A model generated the notes under the pieces. It worked only from the letters and a program-made list of their open reading frames with translations. It did no database searches and was not told where the DNA came from. Below are positions 32,801 through 40,465 of a DNA stretch of 46,363 bases, in pieces; within the stretch, counting starts at the first letter, position 1, and the number at the start of each line of letters is the position of its first letter. Both the position numbers and the translations under genes were made by a program. The DNA comes from Pirellulales bacterium (GTDB taxonomy: Bacteria > Planctomycetota > Planctomycetia > Pirellulales > Thermoguttaceae), in assembly GCA_016931995.1 (NCBI GenBank), contig JAFGDS010000089.1:1-46363 (forward strand). The letters run 5' to 3'.

Positions 32801-35800
32801 CGTAGACCCCGCTGTTCAAGCCGCCAGTGATCGAAAGGTGGGCGATGAGCGACGCGCCGTCGACCTCAAACACGCGGCACCGGCCGCCGCCGTCGATAGT
32901 GAGGTGTTCCGCGCCAAGGCCGACGATTTGCACGTCCGACGCGGCCAAGGGGCCATCGGCGGCGTTCAGCCGGATGACCTGGTCCATCAGGCCGGCGGAG
33001 AACTGGATGACCGCGCCCGGCGAGGCCATTTCGAGCGCCTCGCGGAGACTGACGTCCTCGGGCGAGAGATCGCCGTCGATCCCGTCCTCCGCCGTGGTCA
33101 CAACGATGCTCGTGGATGAAATGACCGAGATCACCACGTCGACGACGTCCGAGGCCCAAGGCTCGTTGACCGCTCGGTAGGAGAACGTGTCCACGCCCCA
33201 GAACGCGGCATCGGGCGTGTAGGTCAACGTCCCGTCGGGATTGCTCTGGAGCGTCCCGTGGGAGGGGGCGCCGACGAGCTGAACGACCATGGAGCATCCG
33301 CCGCTGCAGAAGTCGTTGACCAACACGTCGAGCACCGCCGACGCGTCCTGGTTGACGGCGAAGCCGTCGCCGTAGGCCACCGGCACGCCGGGAGGCTGAT
33401 CCTCGACGGCGCCGACGTCGACGGGGCCAAACCGGCGGAGATAACCCCGTTGATCCACGCGCAGCGACGCGCCTTGCGCGTCGATCGCCAGCACGTCGTC
33501 GCCGGCGTCGATCACGGGACTGCCGGGCAAGGGGGCGTGGGTCCACGTCGGGCCGCCGTTATCCGCCAGCGGTCCGAGCATGGGGTCGATCGGCGCGTCG
33601 GCGGCGCCGATCTGGTTGCCGTTGACGCCGTCGGCGACGCCGGACAGGCCGGTGGACGTGCCGATCACGTTGTGGGAGCTGCTCGCGGATACGTTCCCGA
33701 ATATCTGCGCCCCGTTGCCGCCGGCATTTCCGGCCACGACCGTATTGTGCAGCAGCACCGTCGCGCTGGAGGCGACGTGGATGGCGCCGTTGGCCGTGGT
33801 GGTCGAGTTCGCCGTGATGGTGGAGTTGACGATGGACGCGGCGCTTTTGCCGCCGGACGCGAAGACTCCGCTTCCGCTGGTGGCCGAATTGCCCGAGATG
33901 GTCGAGTTCACCACGGAGAGTTTGGAAGGTAGATTGCGGAAGGCGGTGACGATTCCGCCGCCCACGCCCGTGGTGGTCGAATTGCCGGAGACCGTGGAGC
34001 TGGCGACCGTGAGGTCGCCGTAGTTGCACAGCCCGCCGGCGGCGTTGGCGAGATTGCCCGCGATCGTCGAATGGCTGACGATGAGGGTACCTTCGCTGTA
34101 CGCCGCGCCGCCGAGGTACCCATGGTTTTCCGAGAGGGTCGAACGCGCGACGGTCACGGTCCCCGCAAGGACGTAGATGCCGCCGCCGTAGCTCGACACT
34201 CCGGAGGTCGAGTTGTTTGCCACGAGCGAATCGCTGACGGTCGTCGTGCCGTTGATGTTGCCGATTCCGCCGCCGTGGCTGGCTGTCCCGGTGGTCGTGT
34301 TGCCGGAAACGACGGAGCCATTGAGGGTTGTCTCGCCATCGGCGTTGCAGATTCCGGCGCCGCCGCATTGGACGCCGCCCCCGGAGATCGCCAGCGTGTT
34401 GTTGGAGACGGTGGATTCGACGATGGCGAGCGTGCCTTCGTTGCAGACGCCGCCGCCGAAGGCGTAGTGGGAAGAGCTGGTCGCCGAATTGCCCGAGACG
34501 GTGGACTGATCCAGGTCGAGCGTTCCGACGTTGTGGATCCCGCCGCCGCGCGCCTGGAAGGAGGCCGTCGCCGAGTTTTCCAAGAAGAGGGAGCCGAGGA
34601 CGGAGAACGCGCCGTCGCTGTAGACGCCCCCGCCGTAGGCGTTGCTGGAGCTGGTCGCGAGATTCCCCGCGACGGTGGAGTCGACCACGGCGAGCGTGCC
34701 GTTGCTGCACACTCCCCCTCCGTAGGCGCCGTACTCGTCGTAGTCGTCGGCGCCGGTGCTGGTGACGCTGTTGCCCGAGATCGTGGAACCGGCGAGGGAG
34801 AAGTTGCCAGAGCTGTAGACGCCTCCGCCGTAGGCGTAGTAGCGTCCCGTCGCGACGTTATCCAAAATTGTTGACCCGGCGAGTTGGAATTCGCCGTCGT
34901 TGTAGATTCCGCCGCCGTAGGCGTAGTATTCGTCGGCGGCGGCCGAATTGCGCGAGATTGTCGAATTGCCGATGGAAAGCGTCCCACCGCTGTAGATCGC
35001 GCCTCCGTAAGCGATGAAGCCGCCTGCCGAGGCATTGTCCGTGATGGTGGAGCCGGTGATGGAGAGGGCGCCGTAGCTGTAGATTGCCCCGCCGATGCCG
35101 TATTCCGTGCAGTCCGTGGAGTTTCCGGAAAGGGTCGAACCGGCGATGGAGATCTCGCCGTAATTGTAGATCGCCCCGCCAATGCCATAGTAAGAGTTTG
35201 CCGTGGCGTTGTCCGAGATGGTGGAATCGGCGATCGTGAGCGTGCCCCCGTTATAGATGGCGCCGCCGATGCCGTAGGAACCTAGGGTGCGATTGTCCGA
35301 GATGGTCGAGTTGGCGATCGATAGATCGCCGAAGTTGCGGATTGCCCCGCCGTAGGCATACTCTGGATTTGTCGCGGAATTACCCGAGATTGTCGCGCGG
35401 ACGATCGAAAGCGTGCCCGAGTTTTGGACTCCACCGCCGGAGTCCGCCGAGCCGTTGACCAGCGCCAGGTCGGACAGGCTGCCCCGGGCGCCGTAATTCA
35501 CCACGAGGATCTGGCTGGCATGTTGGGCGTCGATCGAGAGCAGCTCGGCGCCAGGGCCTTGGATATCGAGGCCGGCCGGATCGTTGATCGATAAGGCCCC
35601 GCGATCCAGCGCGAGCGTGATAATGCCCGGCGCGGGATTGGCGCCGTCGGTGAACAGGGTAGGGTCGAATTGGATCGTATCGACGTCCACGTCGCTGCCG
35701 GCCGGAATGGCGCCGTCCCACAGCGCCGCATTACCGTCGGCGGCCGTCATCGCCTCGCGAAGCGTGGTCAGGCCGTCGTCCAGGACCGTGTCGTCCAGCG

Positions 35801-37589
35801 AGTCGACGAGGTAGATCGTCAACATCCGCCGGTCCTCGAGCGGTTCGACGCGAAGGCGATGACCACCGTGGTCGCCCAACGACCTCGCCGCCGAACGAGC
35901 GGGCCGCTTCGCCCGGCTCCGCGCGGACGCGACGCCCGGGGCGCGCCGCGGCAGCCGCCACGCGCGACCCAACCGACCAGACCGCTTGGCCCACGTTCTG
36001 CCGCAAAGGGTCGTCAGCAAACCGATGACAAGTAGGCACGTCGTGGCTGGTTCGGGCACGGCGCCGTTGCCGGGCGACGGCCAGTTGGCCGCCAGAATCG
36101 CCAGATCCAGGTCGTCCACGACCGTGTCGCCGTTGAAGTCGCCGTCATAAACGCCGTCGCCGACCGTGTCGAGCCAATGGGCGGCGACGATGGCGGCGTC
36201 CGCGCCGGTGATCCGGCCGTCGCCGTTGGCGTCGCCGGGAATCTTCACGGACGAGGCCACGCGAATCAAGACGGACGTCGGTTCGGAGTAATCCTCGCCG
36301 TCGAACGCCAGATAGGTGAAGGAGTCCCGCCCGTAGTAATCTTCATCGGGCACGTAGCGGAACGAGCCGACGTCGTCCAGCCAGAGCACTCCGTGCGAGA
36401 CGTCGGAATCGAGAACGGCGAGAAGTCCCTCGGGAGTCTCGACGTCCAGGTCGTTGGCGAGAACCCCCTCGCTCGCGTCGATGACTCGCCCGCTCTCGTC
36501 GATTTCGTAGGAATCCGCCATGGCCACCGGCGCGTCGTTCACCGAGGCGACCTCCAGATAGACCGTGGTGACGGGGGAATAAAGAACGCCGTCAAAGGCC
36601 TGGTAGCCGAAGGCGTCCGTGCCGAAGAAGTTTTCCTCGGGCGTGTACTCGAACGAGCCGTCGTCGCGCAGCGAGAGCGCGCCGTGCTCGGGTTGGGAGA
36701 AGGAATACCGAACGGCCGTGAGCGGATCGCCGTCCGGATCGGCGTCGTCGCTCAGAACGCCGTATGCGGGCTCCACGGCGAGGGTCCCGTCTTCGTCGAG
36801 ATAGTAGTAGTTCACCTCGGCGACCGGAGGGCCTCCGGTGGGAAGCACTTGACTGAACATCCAATTGTAATGCGCGTCCGCGGCGTACACCTGGCCCCAG
36901 ATGCCGTGCCCGCCCGAGGTGTACTCCGTGTAGAGCGGATCGCCGCCGGCGTCGCGGACCGCGGCGATCATTTCGCGGGTGTACTCGACCGAGACGGTGC
37001 CGTCGTTGGCCGCGTGAAACGCCCAGATGGGCTGGTTGACCATGTTCACGGCCTGAGAGGTGTCGCCGTAGCCGCAAATGGGGATGGCCGCGGCGAAGAA
37101 GTTGGGACGCTTGCCGATGACGTCCCAGGTTCCCCCGCCGCCCATCGACAGGCCGGTGACGTACAGCCGCCTCGGGTCGATGCGGTAATACTCGACGAGC
37201 AGATCGACAACGGACATCGTCGCGCCGGTCGCCTCAGAATACTCGTCGCCGTAGGTCAGCCAGCCTGAATCCGTTTGCGGCGCGAGGATGAACGCGGCAT
37301 ATTGATCCCTCTTGGCGTGAGCCAGGAGATTGTCGATGTTGGCGTTGATCTGCGAGGTGTTGTTCGTGCCGCTTTCGCCCGCCCCGTGAAGGAACAGGAT
37401 CAGCGGATACTGCCTGTCCGGTTCCTCCTCGTAACCCAGCGGCGTGAACAGGCGGAACGGCAAGTTCAGCCCGGTCTCCTGGTCCTCGTACCAGTGGGAC
37501 GTGAATCCCTTGACGACGTCGGCGCGCGACGTCGGCGCCATCATCAGCAAGGAAACCACCACAAAGCTTATTGCGACAGGGTGCTTCAT
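29850..37589 (-). CDS. Giant secreted protein: esterase + cadherin-like + PEP-CTERM, continuing in frame into beta-helix giant
   Basis: This is a continuous frame of 2579 residues. Part 1 (1 to about 540) starts with a signal peptide (ISFVVVSLLMMAPTSRA). An alpha/beta-hydrolase/esterase domain follows (LILFLHGAGESG; nucleophile S148 in GLSMGG; likely D196 and H228). Next come two cadherin-like modules (SVNDAPVAMADSYEIDESG), a dockerin-like pair (about 450-503) and a complete PEP-CTERM end (VPEP near 511, hydrophobic stretch, then basic residues). Part 2 opens with a basic region and the planctomycete export motif VEPLEDRRML ending at M589. CSLREA-like segments and three long blocks of GGGIYN/STISGNSA repeats follow, with choice-of-anchor-Q-like ends (LADNGGPTWTHA, GSPVIDAGD), one cadherin-like insert, and a second dockerin-like pair near the C-terminus. 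GGAAGGAG supports ATG 37589. The join looks like two genes fused or a lost stop. Confidence 0.85.
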   Translation of the reverse strand: MKHPVAISFVVVSLLMMAPTSRADVVKGFTSHWYEDQETGLNLPFRLFTPLGYEEEPDRQYPLILFLHGAGESGTNNTSQINANIDNLLAHAKRDQYAAFILAPQTDSGWLTYGDEYSEATGATMSVVDLLVEYYRIDPRRLYVTGLSMGGGGTWDVIGKRPNFFAAAIPICGYGDTSQAVNMVNQPIWAFHAANDGTVSVEYTREMIAAVRDAGGDPLYTEYTSGGHGIWGQVYAADAHYNWMFSQVLPTGGPPVAEVNYYYLDEDGTLAVEPAYGVLSDDADPDGDPLTAVRYSFSQPEHGALSLRDDGSFEYTPEENFFGTDAFGYQAFDGVLYSPVTTVYLEVASVNDAPVAMADSYEIDESGRVIDASEGVLANDLDVETPEGLLAVLDSDVSHGVLWLDDVGSFRYVPDEDYYGRDSFTYLAFDGEDYSEPTSVLIRVASSVKIPGDANGDGRITGADAAIVAAHWLDTVGDGVYDGDFNGDTVVDDLDLAILAANWPSPGNGAVPEPATTCLLVIGLLTTLCGRTWAKRSGRLGRAWRLPRRAPGVASARSRAKRPARSAARSLGDHGGHRLRVEPLEDRRMLTIYLVDSLDDTVLDDGLTTLREAMTAADGNAALWDGAIPAGSDVDVDTIQFDPTLFTDGANPAPGIITLALDRGALSINDPAGLDIQGPGAELLSIDAQHASQILVVNYGARGSLSDLALVNGSADSGGGVQNSGTLSIVRATISGNSATNPEYAYGGAIRNFGDLSIANSTISDNRTLGSYGIGGAIYNGGTLTIADSTISDNATANSYYGIGGAIYNYGEISIAGSTLSGNSTDCTEYGIGGAIYSYGALSITGSTITDNASAGGFIAYGGAIYSGGTLSIGNSTISRNSAAADEYYAYGGGIYNDGEFQLAGSTILDNVATGRYYAYGGGVYSSGNFSLAGSTISGNSVTSTGADDYDEYGAYGGGVCSNGTLAVVDSTVAGNLATSSSNAYGGGVYSDGAFSVLGSLFLENSATASFQARGGGIHNVGTLDLDQSTVSGNSATSSSHYAFGGGVCNEGTLAIVESTVSNNTLAISGGGVQCGGAGICNADGETTLNGSVVSGNTTTGTASHGGGIGNINGTTTVSDSLVANNSTSGVSSYGGGIYVLAGTVTVARSTLSENHGYLGGAAYSEGTLIVSHSTIAGNLANAAGGLCNYGDLTVASSTVSGNSTTTGVGGGIVTAFRNLPSKLSVVNSTISGNSATSGSGVFASGGKSAASIVNSTITANSTTTANGAIHVASSATVLLHNTVVAGNAGGNGAQIFGNVSASSSHNVIGTSTGLSGVADGVNGNQIGAADAPIDPMLGPLADNGGPTWTHAPLPGSPVIDAGDDVLAIDAQGASLRVDQRGYLRRFGPVDVGAVEDQPPGVPVAYGDGFAVNQDASAVLDVLVNDFCSGGCSMVVQLVGAPSHGTLQSNPDGTLTYTPDAAFWGVDTFSYRAVNEPWASDVVDVVISVISSTSIVVTTAEDGIDGDLSPEDVSLREALEMASPGAVIQFSAGLMDQVIRLNAADGPLAASDVQIVGLGAEHLTIDGGGRCRVFEVDGASLIAHLSITGGLNSGVYVASDATLTVDNCVISGNVSFGGSGIFNNGGTVAVVDSRVANNAVTSYAFTGGGGILNRGDMTITRSVISQNSARTATTGADPGNRGGGILNEGTLAIVDSTISYNDAGYTGGGIANVGGSLTVVGCDFQSNSADYLGGALDNNSDRGADVSDSSFSGNVAGTTGGGAIAVSAGEVTLTRSVLDGNLVTGASACGGAIYCVAGSLTVVQSTISGNTAVQFGGGIFAAASGVAVTVRNSTIAGNVASRGGGLANVSGAVVANSILALNQAASDADFFGTLHASSGYNLIGEDPLFARNPGPGDGRGDLRLRRGSPAINAGGNALALDAQGDPLTTDLDALPRFVSGVVDLGPYEFQSALFVVDSLEDAVADDGFLTLREALQAANANASLWDGDVPAGSAIATDIITFDPALFTDGVALVPGRITLGGAQLEILDDVRIEGPGAELLAIDANAQSRAFFVGAGLEASLSDLTVTGGRVVDSDGGDDVAFLGGGVFNLGALTLSGLSVSGNSANAGGGIYSGQGSLTVVHSTLSGNSCQLGGGGLLADDGAAIVSDSTFSGNSANSGGAVLVRGGNAELHQCVIVGNSAVQSGGAIFVQGDSALSVANSTIVGNSANSGGGLHAAGGAATITNSIVAGNFAEANGGGLLATAGALTLTNATVAANVAGDEGGGVHVAGGTLVAANTILALNQAPSGADLRGIIGPGGGAVLLGANPGFLRNPSPGGDGAWGTPDDDYGNLRLRSDSLALNAGANALAVDAQGNPLETDRDGNPRILYGAVDLGAYECPLAADANIDGVVDRLDAAILAAHWLMCAGATWADADFNGDGCVDDLDAAILAANWQARVSQPAPEALAEPPLEPGSRFIGPRQLSSQGAAARRLEPLRLGPSQSVADQVVAAANAIENREAPSAVSRHQIIDELFSTAKWDPKLPRVSDPGPIETAELAVSRLLLSCDDAVPQRRGRERVPRSVWRDREGSLADVISTT

Positions 37590-38900
37590 CACCGCGCTCC
37601 TTCCAAAAAAAGGACCGGTTGTGTTCGTGACGAGAGGGCGGCAAACGGCGCCACGTCGCGGCGCCGTTCGGTCGGTCCCACGGCATGGCGGACGCCGGAC
37701 GTTCTTCGCGCAATAGGGCACGCGGGAAGATCGCCGAGAAGACAGGCGACGCGAGAAAGATAAGGAGAAGTCCCCACGGAACTCTCCCCGCCCGTGAAAC
37801 GCAACGCCGGAAAGCGTCGATCGCGGCGTTCGTCGAGCCCGCGGTGACGAGTCGCCACGGCGGAGCGCGCGAGCATACCGTCAGGTGCGTCCCGAGGGGC
37901 GTCGCGCCGCCCCGGGGACGCGCCCCATTGCCTCTTCATACCTGCCCGCCTCCCAGGTGCAAAACAAGAAACACACGCACTGAACGACGAAGCGAGGCAC
38001 TCTGCGCCGAATTCCGAGCGACAGTTTACCGCACCAGGCAACCCGACGTCAACACCCCCCAAAGGCGCCCCCAAGAAATGCGTTTCCGCGGCAAAGGCAA
38101 TCCACCAGCGTCTTTCCCCCACGTAAGCTGCCTCACACTTGATATCTATTCTGAAAAGGACGTCCATTCCAAAGAGGGAGAGATCTTCCCAAGATTCCCA
38201 GAGAGCCCTGGCATTTAAGGTCATTGACCTTCGTGTATTAGTTCGCCGCAATCCCGTCTTTCTTTGTCTTTTTTTCTTTTCGCCTCCAGGGTGCCGATTC
38301 CGCGGGATGCCGGTTCGCGCGGGGTAATGCGTCCGTCGCCCGCTGCGGGAGGAATCCAAGTAGCGGAGGTACGACGACGCCCGGAGCTGCGGGGATGTCC
38401 GTCAATGGCGTTTTCGCTTTTTTTACCTGGCGTCGTCATGGACGCCTTCCAGTTCCCGATGCCTCATCCACGCGACGATGACGGGATGCGGCGGTGGTTC
38501 GACGCGCGTTGGGCGGTTACGGTTCCCTGTTTTTTCGCAAGCCGAGCACCGCGCCCGTGGTGTTGCCCCTGCGGCGAGAAGTTGGAGCCCCGGCGCGCCA
38601 ACACCGCGCCCCGACAGTAGGTCCACCCATGGGGGGGTGACTGAAGGTACGCGGCGGCGGAAAAGGCAGCCCTCGGATGAGATGGCGCGCACCGGATGGG
38701 CAGAGTAGACCCCACATCTCCGAGAGCGGTGGGGCATCCGTCCAGATCAAAGGGGGTGGGAGATCAAGGGGACGGGATCAGAGAGGATGGGAATCTTCGT
38801 GTGCGACCGACAAAGGGGGCCGTAGAAGTTGGCGTGCGTGGCCAAGCCGGAGGGACCCTTGGCGGGCAAACGGCCCACCGCAGAGTCGTTGACGGGATAA
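37590..38900. other. 1.3-kb gene-poor gap
   Basis: No reading frame here has convincing coding character in either strand. The gap holds the Shine-Dalgarno and promoter area of the giant gene (near 37590-37800), an AT-richer stretch at about 38100-38300 with a T-rich run, the palindrome at 38217-38231, and a GC-rich, hairpin-forming stretch from about 38290 to 38420 ending in T7. From 38530 to 38760 there are G- and C-runs without a recognised RNA family. Searches by eye for tmRNA, RNase P, SRP and 6S landmarks were negative. Confidence 0.55.
38217..38231. promoter_or_regulatory. Operator-like palindrome AAGGTCATTGACCTT
   Basis: Perfect 7-bp arms surround a single central base, in the AT-rich part of the gap between the giant gene and the DeoR-like gene. 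The form is typical of a dimeric regulator site. No second copy was noticed in the window. Confidence 0.4.
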
Positions 38901-39953
38901 TCAGGTGTTCTGCAAATCGTCAAGCCACGTGGTCAAGAAACCCTGTTGCTTGAAAGCCACATGGAGTTCCTTCCACTGTTCGGGGCGCATGACCGGTTGA
39001 GCAGGTGTGCCGGCGGAGATCAAGAAGATCTTCCTGTTCGAGTCCGCCAGTGGGAGAGGCACGTCGCACCAATCCCGCGCCTCGTTGCTGGAGAGGTTGC
39101 CGCGCACCCGGTTTCCGACGGCAAGCACGCAGATCTGCGGCGATTCGGCCACCATCGCTCCCACGAGCCGTTGCGCGTCGCGATCCCGGTAGTAGATGAT
39201 TCCATTGGGGGACACGATCCTGGGCATAACGAACGCGGTGTCGAGCTTCTGTAAGTCTCGGCGAAACAGGCCACGTAATTCAGTTTCCGCTTGCGTGTCG
39301 TTCTCGCCGTAGAGCCAGCCCCCGCACAGTTCATCGTAGACGCCGCCGCAGAACGCATAGACAGAACGCCGCATGTGATCGCGGAGCAGAACGGCCGGCA
39401 CGAATACACTGTTCGTGTGAATCAACATCTCCGTGAGGTCCGATTCCGCGATGGCCTCCGCGATCGTGACCGCCATGGTGCTTGCCTGCAAGAAGCAACG
39501 GATGTTTTTCCCCTTTACAAAGGTCGCAACGACGTGCTTGGCGATCCGTTTCTTCTCAGAAAGGTCCTCGTCGTATTGCCTCCAAAATTTGCCGTGCGGC
39601 TGCAACACCCGCAGCACATCATCTGCGTGGATCCGTTCGAGGAGCATGGCCAACTTCTCGCGACACGCCGCGCACTCCCGGCGCACTTCCGCAGCCGTGG
39701 ATCGGTGCCCACTGAGTTCCAGCGCCTCCTCAATCGCCTGTTTGAGCACGCGGGCAAGCGCCTTTCCCACAAGGGCACCCGCTTTGTCCATGCCCTTCCT
39801 CGGGTCCGCGTCGTAGGGGTCGTCCCTCAATGCTACGTGGAAGGCCTCGATTTCGTTGTCGGTCAAGGCATAATTCAGCACGTCGACGAACTGTCCTTCT
39901 GGCCAGTTGTATGGAATGGGCGAGTCTTGCTTCGTCTTCTTCGAAAGAGCCAT
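38901..39953 (-). CDS. Stand-alone DeoR-type effector (sensor) domain protein without HTH
   Basis: This is a 350-residue cytosolic protein. From about residue 130 to the end it follows the ligand-binding half of DeoR-family repressors: SEKKRIAKHVV, CFLQASTMAVTIAEAI, MLIHTNSVFVPAVLL, AFCGGVYDE, LDTAFVMPRIVSPNGIIYYRD and ICVLAVGNRVRG. The N-terminal 120 residues are helical (FVDVLNYALTDNEIEAFHVAL, then AEVRRECAACREKLAMLLERI) and lack a winged-helix DNA-binding signature. It may therefore sense a phosphorylated sugar or nucleotide and act through partners, or be the sensor of a larger system. A strong AAAGGAGG eight bases before ATG 39953 fixes the start. It is flanked by long gene-poor gaps and appears less GC-rich than its neighbours, so transfer is possible. 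Family identification is by motif only. Confidence 0.75.
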   Translation of the reverse strand: MALSKKTKQDSPIPYNWPEGQFVDVLNYALTDNEIEAFHVALRDDPYDADPRKGMDKAGALVGKALARVLKQAIEEALELSGHRSTAAEVRRECAACREKLAMLLERIHADDVLRVLQPHGKFWRQYDEDLSEKKRIAKHVVATFVKGKNIRCFLQASTMAVTIAEAIAESDLTEMLIHTNSVFVPAVLLRDHMRRSVYAFCGGVYDELCGGWLYGENDTQAETELRGLFRRDLQKLDTAFVMPRIVSPNGIIYYRDRDAQRLVGAMVAESPQICVLAVGNRVRGNLSSNEARDWCDVPLPLADSNRKIFLISAGTPAQPVMRPEQWKELHVAFKQQGFLTTWLDDLQNT

Positions 39954-40465
39954 AACTCCTGCCTCCTTTGTCCGATACGAGCCCACTACAAAGGGTCCCG
40001 CCAGGGCAAAGCCCGCCGGGCCACAGGACGGTGCCCAATGGACACAGACGGATCACAGGGATCGGGGCTCGCAAAGAAATGCGTCAGAAGATGGCTTGCC
40101 CGATCGGGAGGCTAGAACCGGCGGTCGGTCGTTTCCGCCAACCTTTCTGATTATCGGGAAGGCGCAGTCAGATGTCAAGCACGTGAGTGCGCTTTTTCAA
40201 GTCCGCAACGGGGCCCGCCAATGCCGCCGGACGTGAAGGCGCTAGCGCACGTATCGGAACCAGGGTGAAAACCGAAACCGGGACACGGCTGAGACGTGTG
40301 GATTGTCGTCCTGCATGAGGGGGGTGGATTTTAGAGATTAGGGTATTCGGGCTTTCAGGAGAAGCTGCAGCCGGGACGCAGTTGGCTTGTGCCGAGTGAC
40401 GGGGACGGAGACACCTTCGGGCGACCTTCACCGTGTGCCCTATCCTCCACGCCTTCTCTGCCTTG
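39954..40465. other. Gene-poor gap upstream of the DeoR-like gene
   Basis: Apart from the Shine-Dalgarno AAAGGAGG of the minus-strand gene at its left edge, this 512-bp stretch shows no credible gene, repeat or RNA. It shares the mixed composition of the 38-39 kb gap. Confidence 0.5.

Noticed and set aside
32000-35400. Dense periodic DNA repeats in the giant gene
   Set aside because: They encode beta-helix rungs in one uninterrupted frame and are not CRISPR or satellite DNA.
35731-36039. A separate small gene at the join of the giant protein
   Set aside because: It is a frame-shifted reading of the same DNA rich in Arg/Gly. The main frame carries the VPEP and EPLEDR motifs on both sides.
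38423-38737. A 104-codon minus-strand frame in the large gap
   Set aside because: It has no ribosome site and a composition like random GC-rich sequence, and several other frames overlap it equally.
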